Shown: piece by piece, positions 24,801 through 37,028 of the stretch
Layout of the letters: every line of letters starts with the position of its first letter
How positions within the stretch are numbered: the stretch's first letter is position 1
Assembly: GCA_021234155.1 (NCBI GenBank)
Contig: JAJEKV010000013.1
Coordinates: 14,549,877 to 14,613,876, forward strand
Direction: 5' to 3'
DNA from: Isoetes taiwanensis
Lineage: Eukaryota > Streptophyta > Lycopodiopsida > Isoetales > Isoetaceae
DNA length: 64,000 bases
Translations under genes and position numbers: made by a program
Notes under the pieces: model-generated
Told to the model about the DNA's origin: nothing
The model's input: the letters and a program-made list of their open reading frames with translations, nothing else
Databases searched by the model: none

Positions 24801-27800
24801 TCAAGAGGGCCGTGGAACTTGTCCCCTAGGGTAATTTTGGCGTTCCAAATTAGGATCGCCAATCCGGGGCCTCCTCCATGCCCCAAAATCAAAAACGTGG
24901 TCTAAACCCTGTCAGGGCCAACGGTGGCCATCCCAATCAAAAATCGAGGGTCTAAAGCTCACCCGGAAATACCGGGATTTTCTCAGACTTTCAGGGCCAC
25001 TTGGCAAGCCACCGGCTGAAAACCATGATTTTTCCCCGCCCCATGCATTAATCATGAATTTCGGGATCATAAACACAAAGAAAAGTCTGAGATAAAATTC
25101 GGGTCTCGAAAAAAGGTGAAATCTTGGCGGGATGTACACATGACGCCGACACACGCAAGAGAAAAATGCACCGGCAATAGAAGCACAAGCAGAGGCATGA
25201 GACGAAGCCCAGGAGCCAACCCCTTCGGGAGGCCACCCGCCTGGTAACGCCCCATCGGGCGGTGGAGCTAGCTTTGCTTGTCCGTGGTCACATGTATACC
25301 ACCTAGCAGTCCTAGTCTTTGCTATTCTCACTTCGATCTTCTACCGGGGCCTCGTGGTGACCCCAAGTATCTTGTTCTCGCAGGCTAGTCCAAGTCAATG
25401 AGGATCGGCCTGGACCCCCCACCGGGCCGAGAACTGGCTCGCCAATGGACCCGGAACATCCCCATTACCTAGGAGACCAAGGTTAGGTGGGCAGAAGACC
25501 ACCCCTCTCCAAGAAACGCCAAAGTAGGTCGATTTACTACACACTTGTAGTCAATTGGCATGGAGGTGGATCTTTGAATACCTCCTAGTGGGGGTAAGTG
25601 ATTGATCCAGGGAAAACCGGTAGTGGAACTTGTCCCTCTAGGGTAATTTCGGGCGTTCAGACGATGTGGAGAGGTCGGATCGCCAATCAGGGGCCTCCTC
25701 CATGCCTAAAATCAGCGTGGGTCTAAACCCTATCGGGGCCAGCGGTGGCCATCCCAATCAAAAATCGAGGGTCTAAAGCTCGCCCAAAAATACCGGGGAT
25801 TTTCCTCAGACGTTCATGACCACTTGGCAAGCCAGCTGGCTGAAAATCAGGATTTTTCCCGCCCCATGCATTAATTATGAATTTCCGGAGCATAAACACA
25901 AAACAAAACACGATAAAAATCCGGGTCTCGAAAAAGGTGAAATCTTGGCGGGGATATGCAACATGACGTTACACGCAAAGAGAAAATGCACCGACAATAG
26001 AAGCACAAGCAGAGGCATGAGACGAAGCCCGAGCCAACCCCTTTAGGAGGCCACCGGCCTGTGAACGCCCCCTCTTGGCGGTGGAGCTAGCTTTTCTTCT
26101 CCGTGGTCACATGTATACCACCTAGCAGTCCTAGTGCTCCTATTGTCACTTCAATCTTCTACCAGGGCCTCTGGGGTGAACCCCAAGTATCTTGTTCTTC
26201 AGGCTAATCCAAGCTAGGGGTCGAGGGCGGGGCTGGACCCCCACTCAGGAACCGAACTGGCTCGCCAATGGACCGGAACATCCCCATTACCTAGGGGACC
26301 AAGTTTTTGGGCGTAAGACCACCCCCTCCAAGAAACGCCAAAGTAGGTCGTTTACTACACACTTGTAGTCAATTGGCATGGAGGTGGATTTGAATACCTC
26401 CTAGTGAGGGGTAAGTGATTGATCCCCAGGGGAAAACTCGCCGTGGAACTTGTCCCCTAGGGTAATTTCGCTCGTTCAGGACGACGTGGCGCAGGTCGGA
26501 TCGCCAATCGGGGCCTCCTCCATGCCCCAAAATCAAAAAAACGTGGTCTAAACCTCGCCAAGGCCAGCGGTGGCCATCCCAATCAAAAATCGAGGGTCTA
26601 AAACTCATCCGGAAATACCGGGATTTTCCTATACTCGGGGCCACTTGGCAAGCCAGCTGGCTGAAAACCAAGATTTTTCCCTGCCCCATGCATTAATTAT
26701 GAATTTCCGAGCATAAACACAAAGAAAAGCACGGATAAAAATTCGGGTCGAAAAAAGGTGAAATCTTGGCGGGATGTGCTGACAGCATGACCGCACACGC
26801 AAGAAAAAAATGCACGGCAATGGAAGCACAAGCGGAGGCATGAGACGAAGCCCGAAAGCCAACCCCCCAGGGAGACCACGGGTTAGGTAACGCCCTACTA
26901 GGTAGTGGAGCTAGCTTTGCTTCTCCGTGGTCACATGTATACCACCTAGCAGTCCTAGTCTTTGCTATTCTCACTTCAATCTTCTACCGGGGCCTCGGGG
27001 TGAACCCCAAGTATCTTGTTCTCGCAGGCTAGTCCAAAATTTGGGGCCGAGGGCCGGGCTGGACCCCCACTCTGAACCGAACTGGCTCGCCAATGGACCC
27101 GGGAACATCCCCATTACCTAGGGACCAAGTTTCGTGGGCGAAGATTACCCCTCTCCAAGAAACGCCAAAGTAGGTCGTTTACTACACACTTGTAGTCAAT
27201 TGGCATGGAGGTGGATTTCAATACCTCCTAGTGAGGGGTAAGTGATTGATCCCCAGGGAAAACTTCGCCGTGGAACTTGTCCCCTAGGGTAATTTAAATG
27301 TCGTTCGAGGACGACGTGGCAGGTCGGATTGCCAACCGGGGCCTCCTCCATGCCCCAAAATCGAAAAACGTGGTCTAAACCTTGTCAAGGCCAACCGGTG
27401 GCCATCCCAATCAAAAATCGAGGGTCTAAAACTCATCCGGAAATACCGGGATTTTCCTATACTCTCGGGGCCACTTGGCAAGCCAGCTGGCTGAAAACCA
27501 AGATTTTTCCCCGCCCCATGCATTAATTATGAATTTCCGGAGCATAAACACAAAGAAAAGCCTGGATAAAAATTCGGGGTCTCGAAAAAAGGTGAAATCT
27601 TATGGGATGTGCGACATGACGCTGCACACGCGAAGAGAAAATGCACCGCAATGGAAGCACAAGCAGAGGCATGAGGCAAGCCCGAGCCAACCCCTTTGGG
27701 AGACCACCGGATTGGTAACGCCCTACTAGGTAGTGGAGCTAGCTTTGCTTCTCCGTGGTCACATGTATACCACCTAGCAGTCCTAGTGCTGCTATTCTCA

Positions 27801-30800
27801 CTTCAATCTTCTACCGGGGCCTCGGGGTGAACCCCCAAGTATCTTGTTCTGTGAGGCTAGTCCAAGCCGGGGCCGAGGGGCCAGGCTGGACCCCCACTCA
27901 GGAGCCGAACCGGCTCGCCAATGGACCCGGAACATCCCCATTACCTAGGGGACCAAGTTTCGGCAGAAGATTACCCCCTCTCCAAGAAACGCCAAAGTAG
28001 GTCGCTTTTACTACACACTTGTAGTCAATTGGCATGGAGGTGGATTTGAATACCTCCTAGTGAGGGGTAAGTGATTGATCCCCTAGGAAAACTCGCCGTG
28101 GAACTTGTTCCCTAGGGTAATTTCGTCGTTCCGGACGACGTGGCGAGGTCGGATCGCCAACCGGGGCCTCCTCCATGCCCCAAAATCGAAAAACGTGGTC
28201 TAAACCTTGTCAAGGCCAACGGTGGCCATCCCAATCAAAAATCGAGGGTCTAAAACTCATCCGAAATACTGGGGATTTTCCTATACTCGGGGCCACTTGG
28301 CAAGCCAGCTGGCTGAAAACCAAGATTTTTCCCTCCCCATGCATTAATTATGAATTTTGAGACATAAACACAAAGAAAAGCGGATAAAAATTTGGGTCTC
28401 GAAAAAGGTGAAATCTTGGCGGGATGACGCCGACATGACACGCAAGAGAAAATGCACCGCAATGGAAGCACAAGCGCAGGCATGAGACGAAGCTTAGGAG
28501 CCAACCCCTTCAGGAGACCACCGGGGTGGCGAACGCCCTACTAGGTAGTGGAGCTAGCTTTGCTTCTCGCGTGGTCACATGTATACCACCTAGCAGTCCT
28601 AGTCTTTGCTATTCTCACTTCAATCTTCTACCGGGGCCTCGGGGTGAACCCCAAGTATCTTGTTCTCGCAGGCTAGTCCAAGCTGGGGGCTGAGGACGGG
28701 CTGGACCCCCACTCCGGAACCGAGAACTGGCTCCGCCAATGGACCCGGAACATCCCCATTACCTAGGGGACCAAGTTTCGTGGGCAGAAGACCACCCCCT
28801 CTCCAAGAAACGCCAAAGTAGGTCGTTTACTACACACTTGTAGTCAATTGGCATGGAGGTGGATGCTGAATACCTCCTAGTGAGGGGTAAGTGATTGATC
28901 CCCTGGGAAAACTCGCCGTGGAACTTGTCCCCTAGGGTAATTTCGTCGTTCCGGACGACGTGGCGAGGTCGGATCGCCAATCCGGGGCCTCCTCCATGCC
29001 CCAAAATCGAAAACGTGGTCTAAACCCTGTCAAGGCCAACGGTGGCCATCCCAATCAAAAATCGAGGGTCTAAAACTCATCCGGAAATACCGGGGATTTT
29101 CCTATACTCTCGGGGCCACTTGGCAAGCCAGCTGGCTGAAAACCAAGATTTTTCCCTGCCCCATGCATTAATTATGAATTTCCGGAGCATAAACACAAAG
29201 AAAAGCACAGATAAAAATTCGGGTCTCGAAAAAAGGTGAAATCTTGGCAGGATGTGCAGCATGACGCTGCACACGCAAGAGAAAATGCACCGGCAATGGA
29301 AGCACAAGCAGAGGCATGAGACGAGCTTCCGAGCCAACCCCTTCAGGAGACCAGGGATTGGTGAACGTCCTACTAGGTAGTGGAGCTAGCTTTGCTTCTC
29401 CGTGGTCACATGTATACCACCCTAGCAGTCCTAGTGCTGCTATTCTCACTTCAATCTTCTACCGGGGCCTCGGGGTGAACCCCAAGTATCTTGTTCTCAT
29501 GAGCTAGTCCAAGGCCGGGGTGAGGGCCGGGCTGGACCCCCCACGGAATCCCAGAACTGGCTCGCCAATGGACCCGGAATATCCCCATTACCTAGGGGAC
29601 CAAGTTTCGGTGGCGAAGACCACCCCTCTCCAAGAAACGCCAAAGTAGGTCGCGTTTACTACACACTTGTAGTCAATTGGCATGGAGGTGGATCTTTGAA
29701 TACCTCCTAGTGAGGGGTAAGTGATTGATCCCCGGGAAAACTCGCCGGTGGAACTTGTCCCCTAGGGTAATTTCGTCGTTCGGACGACGTGGCGAGGTCG
29801 GATCGCCAATCGGGGCCTCCTCCATGCCCCCAAAATCGAAAACGTGGTCTAAACCTTGTCAAGGCCAACGGTGGCCATCCCAATCAAAAATCGAGGGTCT
29901 AAAACTCATCCGAAATGGGGATTTTCCTATACTCGAGGCCACTTGGCAAGCCAGCTGGCTGAAAACCAAGATTTTTTCCCTGCCCCATGCATTAATTATG
30001 AATTTTTGGAGCATAAACACAAAGAAAAGCACGGATAAAAATTCGGGTCTCGAAAAAGGTGAAATCTTGGCGGGGATGTGCAGCATGACGCTGCACACGC
30101 AAGAGAAAATGCACCGGCAATGGAAGCACAAGCAGAGGCATGAGACGAGCTTCCGAGCCAACCCCCTTCCGGAGACCACCGGGTTGGTAACGTCCTACTA
30201 GGTAGTGGAGCTAGCTTTGCTTCTCCGTGATCACATGTATACCACCTAGCAGTCCTAGTGCTGCTATTCTCACTTCAATCTTCTACCAGGGCCTCAGGGT
30301 GAACCCCAAGTATCTTGTTCTCGCAGGCTAGTCCAAGCCGGGGCCGAGGGGCTGGACCCCCCACGGAATCAGAACTGGCTCGCCAATGGAACAGGGAACA
30401 TCCCCATTACCTAGGGGACCAAGTTTAGGTGGGGTGAAGACCACCCCTCTCCAAGAAACGCCAAAGTAGGTCGTTTACTACACACTTGTAGTCAATTGGC
30501 ATGGAGGTGGATCTTTGAATACCTCCTAGTGAGGGGTAAGTGATTGATCCCCAGGAAAACTTCGTAGTGGAACTTGTCCCCTAGGGTAATTTCGTCGTTC
30601 GGACGACGCGGGCGTAGGTCGGATCGCCAATAATCAGGGGCCTCCTCCATGCCCCAAAATCGAAAACGTGGTCTAAACCACATCCAAGGCCAAGCGGTGG
30701 CCATCCCAATAAAAAATCGAGGGTCTAAAACTCATCCGAAATACCGGGATTTTCCTATACTCTCGGGGCCACTTGGCAAGCCAGCTGGCTGAAAACCAAG

Positions 30801-31778
30801 ATTTTTCCCCTGCCCCATGCATTAATTATGAATTTCCGAGCATAAACACAAAGAAAAGAAAAACTGGATAAAAATTCGGGTCTCGAAAAAGGTGAAATCT
30901 TGGCGGGATGTGCAGCATGACGCTGCACACGCAAAAAGAAAATGCACCGGCAATGGAAGCACAAGCAGAGGCATGAGACGAAGCCCGAGCCAACCCCTTC
31001 CAGGAGACCACCAGAGGGCCGGTGAACGCCCCTACTAGGTAGTGGAGCTAGCTTTGCTTCTCCGTGGTCACATGTATACCACCTAGCAGTCCTAGTGCTG
31101 CTATTCTCACTTCAATCTTCTACCGGGGCCTCGGGGTGAACCCCAAGTATCTTGTTCTCGAGGCTAGTCCAAGCCGGGGGCCGAGGGCGGGCTGGACCCC
31201 CACCGGAACAGAACCGGCTCCGCCAATGGACCGGGAACATCCCCATTACCTAGGGAACCAAGTTTAGGTGGGCAGAAGACCACCCCTCTCCAAGAAACGC
31301 CAAAGTAGGTCGTTTACTACACACTTGTAGTCAATTGGCATGGAGGTGGATGCTGAATACCTCCTAGTGAGGGGTAAGTGATTGATCCCCTGGGAAAACT
31401 CGCCGTGGAACTTGTCCCCTAGGGTAATTTCGCCGTTCCGGACGACGCGGCGAGGTCGGATCGCCAATCCGGGGCCTCCTCCATGCCCCAAAATCGAAAA
31501 CGTGGTCTAAACCTTGTCGAGGCCAACCGCGCCATCCCAATAAAAAATCGAGGGTCTAAAACTCATCCGGAAATATCGGGGATTTTCCTATACTCTCGAG
31601 GCCACTTGGCAAGCCAGCTGGCTGAAAACCAGGATTTTTCCCTGCCCCATGCATTAATTATGAATTTCCGGAGCATAAACACAAAGAAAAGCACAGATAA
31701 AAATCCGGGTCTCGAAAAAAGGTGAAATCTTGGCAGGATGTGCAGCATGACGCTGCATATGCAAGAGAAAATGCACCA
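24800..31778. repeat. Array of an ~825-bp tandem repeat (about 8.5 units)
   Basis: The anchor CATGTATACCACCTAGCAGT starts at 25291, 26110, 26934, 27762, 28578, 29409 (one inserted C), 30234 and 31071, giving spacings of 816-837 bp. Units are highly similar. They differ mainly by small indels at CG/CAG/CTG sites. Each unit has an internal inverted repeat: ATTACCTAGGGGACCAAGTT against its near-complement in CCGTGGAACTTGTCCCCTAG. Open frames on both strands recur in every unit but change frame from unit to unit and show no domain, so I do not call them genes. The array is bordered on both sides by the 19-bp minisatellite family. Confidence 0.93.
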
Positions 31779-31999
31779 GCATATATACCTTTCGGAGACT
31801 CCCCTTCACAAGAAAGGGGGGCCGCCGAGGTGCCCGCCGGTGTTTGCAGACATCCAAGGTCCATGTCACCATCATCTAGCCATGTCACCTAAAATTTGCC
31901 AACATCACCCAATGAAAAGACCAAAGATGGACATCTTTGGTTTTTTGGCCTAGTCAAAACTTGACCTTGCTTACTTGGCATGCCATGTCACCACTTGGG
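31779..31999. other. Right flank of the 825-bp array
   Basis: It begins with CCTTTCGGAGACTCCCCTTC, as in the left flank. It contains a small hairpin (ACCAAAGATG...CATCTTTGGT at about 31920-31942) and passes into the second minisatellite block. No gene is seen. Confidence 0.5.
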
Positions 32000-32315
32000 G
32001 TGCCTAGGTGGCATGCTTGAGACTAAGTGGCATGCCTGAGCCACCTTGGCATGTTGGAGCCTGCATGGCATGTTGGAGCCACCTTGGCATGTTGGAGCCC
32101 ACGTGGCATTATGGAGTCCACGTGGCATGTTTGAGCCACCTTGGCATGTTGGAGCCTAGGTGGCATGTTTGAGCCCACCTTGGCATGTTTGAGCCACCTG
32201 GCATGTTTGAGCCTGGGTGGCATGTTGGAGCCTAGATGGCATGTTTGAGCCACCTAGGAATGTTGGAGCCTAGGTGGCATGTTGGAGCCCACGTGGCATG
32301 TTTGAGCCACCTAGC
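32000..32315. repeat. 19-bp minisatellite array 2
   Basis: About 16 units belong to the same 19-bp family as 22455-23955 (TGGCATGTTGGAGCCTAGG and TTTGAGCCACCT variants), in the same orientation. The two blocks may be halves of one array separated by the 825-bp repeat array, or independent amplifications of one family. Confidence 0.92.
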
Positions 32316-33944
32316 TAGTCCATCCATATGACGTTCAAATCTTTTAGGGGATAAGTACAAGACACAAAGGAGTATTGCAAAATCAGCAAATGAAGCAAAA
32401 TATAGAAAATGGAATGACCCAACTAAATTGATCGAAATCCTAGAGTTACCTGAGAGCCGGGATATTGCGTAAATATGCAACCAGAGACTATTCAACCAGA
32501 GGCTGATGTTGTCGTTGCCATCCGAAGAAAAGTGAACATGGACTATAAAAGCTCGCTACCTACCAGCATTCAAAATTAAACATGAAGCAACTTTATATTT
32601 TCAAAAATCAATAGATTAGAGGCGATCGATCGGTTGTCGGCGGTGGCCATCTCAATCTTTGCCACTCCTCCATTACGCCGTGTTTTGAAATCTGCAAACA
32701 CTATCTCAACCTAGATATCTATTTGGGTAGTTATCTAAGAAAATAAGAAAATCTGCCGTGACCATCTCTTGTGGCTCGTGTCCCATTTTTGGCAGATTTC
32801 CTAATTTCCTGGCCATAGATTTGCAAAGCAGAGATCTGATGGTCCAAAATAAGCCACATCAGATTTTGATGACAAGGAAATTACACGTGGATAGGCTGGA
32901 ATTTGAGGAAAGGACGTAGGCCCGGTAGGGCTGGTGTGCTAAAAAAAAAAGAAAAAAAGTTTTTTTTTTTTTTTTTTTTTGGCTCTAAGCTACATTTCTC
33001 GACTCGGGAGTCGAGAAAGGGACATCAGAACCTACTTTCTTCTTGAAATGGCCTTTAGAACTGGTTGTTTTCTTATTTGTATTATCTATAGCATCACTTG
33101 CATTAACTTGATTTTGCCTTTTCCAGTACAGATCACGAACAGAAAGGACATGATCAGGAGCCATGGAAAGACCCGTTCATTGCAGAAAGAGGACGAGAAG
33201 AGGTTGATGACATGCATTGGATAGGCCAACGCGTTCAGATATCTATTCTCTTCAAGTTGCTCTTGTGGCTTGGAACACCTCAGACCTTGCTCCGCACGTT
33301 GTTCCCAGTAGGTGGTCCGTGTGCAAAGATGATGTGCCAGCCCGACCATAATGGTCTCTTCAACCGCTGTAAAATACAATGTGCTGAAATTATTTATGTA
33401 TAAAAATTCAGGGCAGAATAGCATTTTATTTACAGAAAAATAGCATTTTCATTGGTTTTAGTTGTGCTCTTTATCTTCTCGACTCGCTAACCGAGAAAAC
33501 TAGACCATGTAATTTCCCTTAACATTTTTTTCACAGGGAAAAAGGCATCTTCTGAAGTAATAATGCGGTTTTAACAGTTTCGCACGTCCATTTTGTGTAA
33601 AATAACAACGTTCCAAAAGAAATGGGAATCGCATGTGACTCACTTTAATTAAATGCGACTTCATTCTCGTCCTTATTGCTTGATTACATGCAAGGTGAAG
33701 GGCTAAAAGCTCAAGAAGGCTAACTGTTCTATGGTTCACTGCAGGTAACGGGATCTCTTGCTCCTATGTGTATTTTCACATTTAATGCAAGCCTGATGAA
33801 GCTTACAAGACATGATAAAGAAGTACTATGCTGAAAACATACTGTATTATTTCATTTGAATATATGAGAGTAACCTTTGATCTTGGGATCTAGTAATACT
33901 TGAGAGAAGGTCGATTGCCGTTAATGATTCAAGATGGTTATTTT
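32316..33944. other. Intergenic stretch, no gene recognised
   Basis: Open frames at 32979-33224 plus and 33086-33424 minus overlap and carry no motif. An A-rich/T-rich tract at 32941-32980 forms a long A:T foldback. Next to it is an 11-bp palindrome (32995-33005 with 33008-33018), and a related TTCTCGACTCG...CGAG phrase lies at about 33477-33497. This could outline a roughly 500-bp MITE-like element, but no target duplication was established. Confidence 0.4.
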
Positions 33945-34563
33945 TGTTGGATTTATAATTGGTTCATCACACATTCTCAGTTCAAGATTACACATTAATG
34001 TTGTATACTTAATTGTACAGAGGTTATACAGAGGTTTTATCAGAAGTAATTAAGCCCTAATGTATATTCTTAAGGGCTCATACTACACCATTGCTTTAAA
34101 GGTTATATGCATATTGCACCATAGGTTCAATGGTTGTATTGAACCTAAATATATGAATAAATAATGAGCTGGCCCGAAACTATGGAGGGAAATCCCATAT
34201 GAATAGGAGCTCGGCAAGTCGGCCGATTCCGGTGCCATAACCATAGAAGATCTGCCTATATGACATCACGGAGAGGCGGCTCATATTGATTGAGTTGGTC
34301 TCGAGATCAATTAAAGAGGAATTGAAGATCGAAGTGAAGCTTTGAAGGTTGTATTCTCATCGGGTCAAGCTTGCTTTCTGATGTCGAGTCAATCCCTTTG
34401 CTCTGATATTTCCTTTCTGATAATTCGATGGTCCATATTGATTTCATTATGAGTTAAATAAGTTGCCTTTGAATTATTGAGTTATATTTGTTGTCTTGAT
34501 GGTATTCACAAATTCATTAAGCAAATACTAGAAATATATAGATTAGATTCTCTATTTCTAACA
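33945..34563 (+). repeat. 5' LTR of the Copia element
   Basis: A 619-bp LTR with TG...CA ends, nearly identical to 38821-39436. The clearest differences cluster at about 34375-34430 (CTTTCTGATGT against CTACAGTAAT; GCTCTGATAT against GCTACAGTG). Confidence 0.93.
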
Positions 34564-34576
34564 TCGGTATCGAGCA
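34564..34576 (+). other. Primer binding site of the Copia element
   Basis: TCGGTATCGAGC directly follows the LTR. It is close to the TGGTATCAGAGC complement of the 3' end of initiator-Met tRNA used by Copia elements. The mismatches may be mutations or base-calling error. Confidence 0.7.
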
Positions 34577-34624
34577 AGCAATTGCGGTCCCAAGCACATA
34601 ATTATAAGGGAAAGTTGTTCATCA

Positions 34625-35633
34625 TGTCCGGCCCGATTTGGAGTTTACTAAGCTAATTGTAGAATTATATAAGGAGGACCGGGATTTCAAGTATGGAAGG
34701 ATGCAATTAAACATATTTTGAAGTGGAGGATCTCTGGGATCTTGTTGATCCAGAAGGTGTCACTAATATGGACTTCAATACTCTCACAAGGTCAGTATCT
34801 GAAGGTTCAATTAACATGAGGCAAAATCACGGTGTTGTGCCATCAAATGCGTAAGGCCTAGCAGAAGCTTGAGTCTAATGAGGAATGGGAGATCTTTATA
34901 CTCAAGACTCAAAGAAGCACAGGGTATAATCACATGCAAGGTAAGCCCAACCATTAGGCTTAAACTAACAAATATGAATCCAAAACAAATGTGGTCATAT
35001 CTCTTGAAACATTTTGAAGAGAAAACCTCCTCACAAATTGATCTTCTTGAGACTGAGCTGAGAAATCTAAAGCTAAAGGAAGAAGGAGACGTCTCAGATT
35101 TCTTCAACACATTTGATAATATTATTGCTGACTTAGCTGGGGCAGGGGTGAACATCTCTGAAAGAAGCCAGGTACTGCAAATCTCCAGAGCAGTAAGTGA
35201 TAATGAAAATCTGTCTTTATTCATCAGAAACATGAGTAAAACAAGGGAAGAAGCTGAGAATACATTAAGAACTGAATATGAACAGAGGAAAATAATGAGA
35301 GAAGGGGAAGAACCCTTTGAAATTCTTTTTGCTGGAAAAAAGAATCAAGTTACATGTTACAATTGTAATGAGCCTGGCCATTTTAAAAGTGAGTGCCCTA
35401 AATTTAAGAAAGACTTCAATTGTTACACCTGTGGTGGTAAGGGGCATGTAGCAGCCAAATGTCCAACACCAAAGGATTATGGCAGAGGCAAAAATAAAGG
35501 ATCCACAAGTAGAGGAGGAAAATCAGCTCAGGGAGGGGTCGAGGCAGGAAACCAACTGGAACTTTTGTTGCCAGGGAACAAGAAGAAAATGAGAAATTTG
35601 ATATTGATGAAGATGATGAGGTAAGTCTTGCAT
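34625..35633 (+). pseudogene. Copia gag
   Basis: Gag starts around the ATG at 34625, but the first 240 bp switch frames. The main frame runs from 34869 to 35624. It has a helical capsid part (LETELRNLKLKEEGDVSDFF, FDNIIADLAGAGVNI) and then two CCHC zinc knuckles, CYNCNEPGHFKSEC and CYTCGGKGHVAAKC, at about 35355-35462, and a basic glycine/lysine tail. Gag packages the element RNA into virus-like particles in the cytoplasm. The frameshift near 34850 and one near 35530, at the entry to protease, disable it as read. Confidence 0.9.
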
Positions 35634-36064
35634 TTACCATTATTGAGAAAAATCAGAATGCTAATAAAACTGAAACTCTTGTAATTGATAGTGGAGCTGA
35701 AAGATCAGTAGTCCAATCTACTGATCTGTTAAAAAATTTATCAACTTCTCACTCTAGAAGAATTCAAGTTGGTAATGGAGACATACAGGAGATTGAAGGA
35801 AGGGGACTTCTTCAGCTCATTGATCTTAATGGGAACACAGTAGACATTAAAAATGTTTTGTGTGTCCCAACAATTATTAAAAATCTCATTTCTGTAAGTC
35901 AGCTAGTGTTCTTAGGCTATAGAGTCAATTTTGACTCAAAAGGATGTAATATCTATCTTGGCAATATATTAAAGTTTCATGCAAAACGTGTTGGCAATTT
36001 GTTTCAAATGGAAGCCTTGGGCCATGATAGTATTAACACCTTAAAGATTCGAACTTTGGCATGA
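35610..36064 (+). pseudogene. Copia aspartic protease
   Basis: The active-site triad is in LVIDSGAERSVVQ (about 35679-35717), the usual D-S-G of retroelement proteases, which cleave the Gag-Pol precursor. The conserved end DIKNVLCVPTIIKNLISVSQ (about 35845-35904) follows. It is in a different frame from gag and runs to a stop at 36062-36064, where the frame changes again. Confidence 0.85.
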
Positions 36065-36979
36065 CGCTGGCACACACACATTGCAACAACTTGAAATATC
36101 TAGTCAAGAAAGGATGGCTAAGCAGCAAAGATATAAAATCTGAAAATTTCAAGTGTGAGGGATGCATTCTTGGAAAAATAAACAGGCTGCCATTCAAGCA
36201 CTCAAAAAAAGAGCAAGGGATGTTCTTGAACTAGTACACACAGACTTATGTGAGCCATTGAATGTGAAAGGAAGGACAAATAAAAGATATTTCATATATT
36301 TTATTGATGATTTCAGTAGAAAATGCAAAGTTTACTGCCTAGAAAGAAAGTCTCAAGCATTAAATGCTTTGCTTTCAAACAATATGTCACTGAAATGGAA
36401 AGAGAGTCAGGGAGAAAATTGAAATGCATCAGGTCAGATAGAGGAGGAGAATATTTATCATCCAAATTCAGACTTTTTTGCATTGCTAATGGTATTAAAA
36501 GACAACTAACCTGCAGGTACAACCCTCAACAAAATGGAGTTGCTGAAAGGAAAAACAGGACAATTATGGATGTAGTGAGATCTATGATCAAAAAGACTGG
36601 CTTGCCAAATCATCTGTGGGAAGAAGCCTTGAAGACAGCAATATTAATTCAAAACAAGCTCCCCTCATCAAGCATTAAAGGTAACATACCTGATTTATTG
36701 TGGTCAAATAGTAATGAAAGCATAAACTATGACTTGTTTAAAGCATATGGCTGTTTAGTGTACGTGCATGTTCCAAATGAATTGAGGAAGAAATTAGATG
36801 ATAAAGCAAATATTGGTTTCCTTGTGGGCTATGATGAGGAATCAAAGGGTTACAGAATATATGTACTAGAAAGCAAAACAATAATCATCAGCAGAGATGT
36901 ATTATTTGATGAAAATGTGTTCTATAAGGATAGATACAAAGGAAAGCAGCTTACAATAAAAAAGATATGGATGTGCTGA
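36062..36979 (+). pseudogene. Copia integrase
   Basis: The GAG-pre-integrase zinc-binding part is frameshifted (CEGCILGKINRLPFKH at about 36154-36201 is visible). The RNase-H-fold catalytic core follows with its three acidic residues: the first Asp in VHTDLCEPL (about 36234-36260), the second in RSDRGGEYLSSKF (about 36432-36470) and the Glu in PQQNGVAERKNRTIMD (about 36522-36569). A frameshift near 36370-36390 separates the first Asp from the other two. The C-terminal part has the Copia phrase AYGCLVYVHVP. It would insert the cDNA into chromosomes. It is broken as read. Confidence 0.88.
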
Positions 36980-37028
36980 GGTTCAGCAAAGCTTAGACGT
37001 AGATTCAAACCAAGAAGAAGAGGACACT

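Noticed and set aside
24912-31888. Recurring minus-strand open frames (e.g. 24912-25331) in each 825-bp unit
   Set aside because: The frame is interrupted differently in almost every unit and overlaps plus-strand frames. No motif is present, so I treat it as a satellite by-product.
22455-32315. CRISPR-like array of short repeats
   Set aside because: The repeats are directly adjacent without unique spacers, and the context is a eukaryotic nuclear genome.
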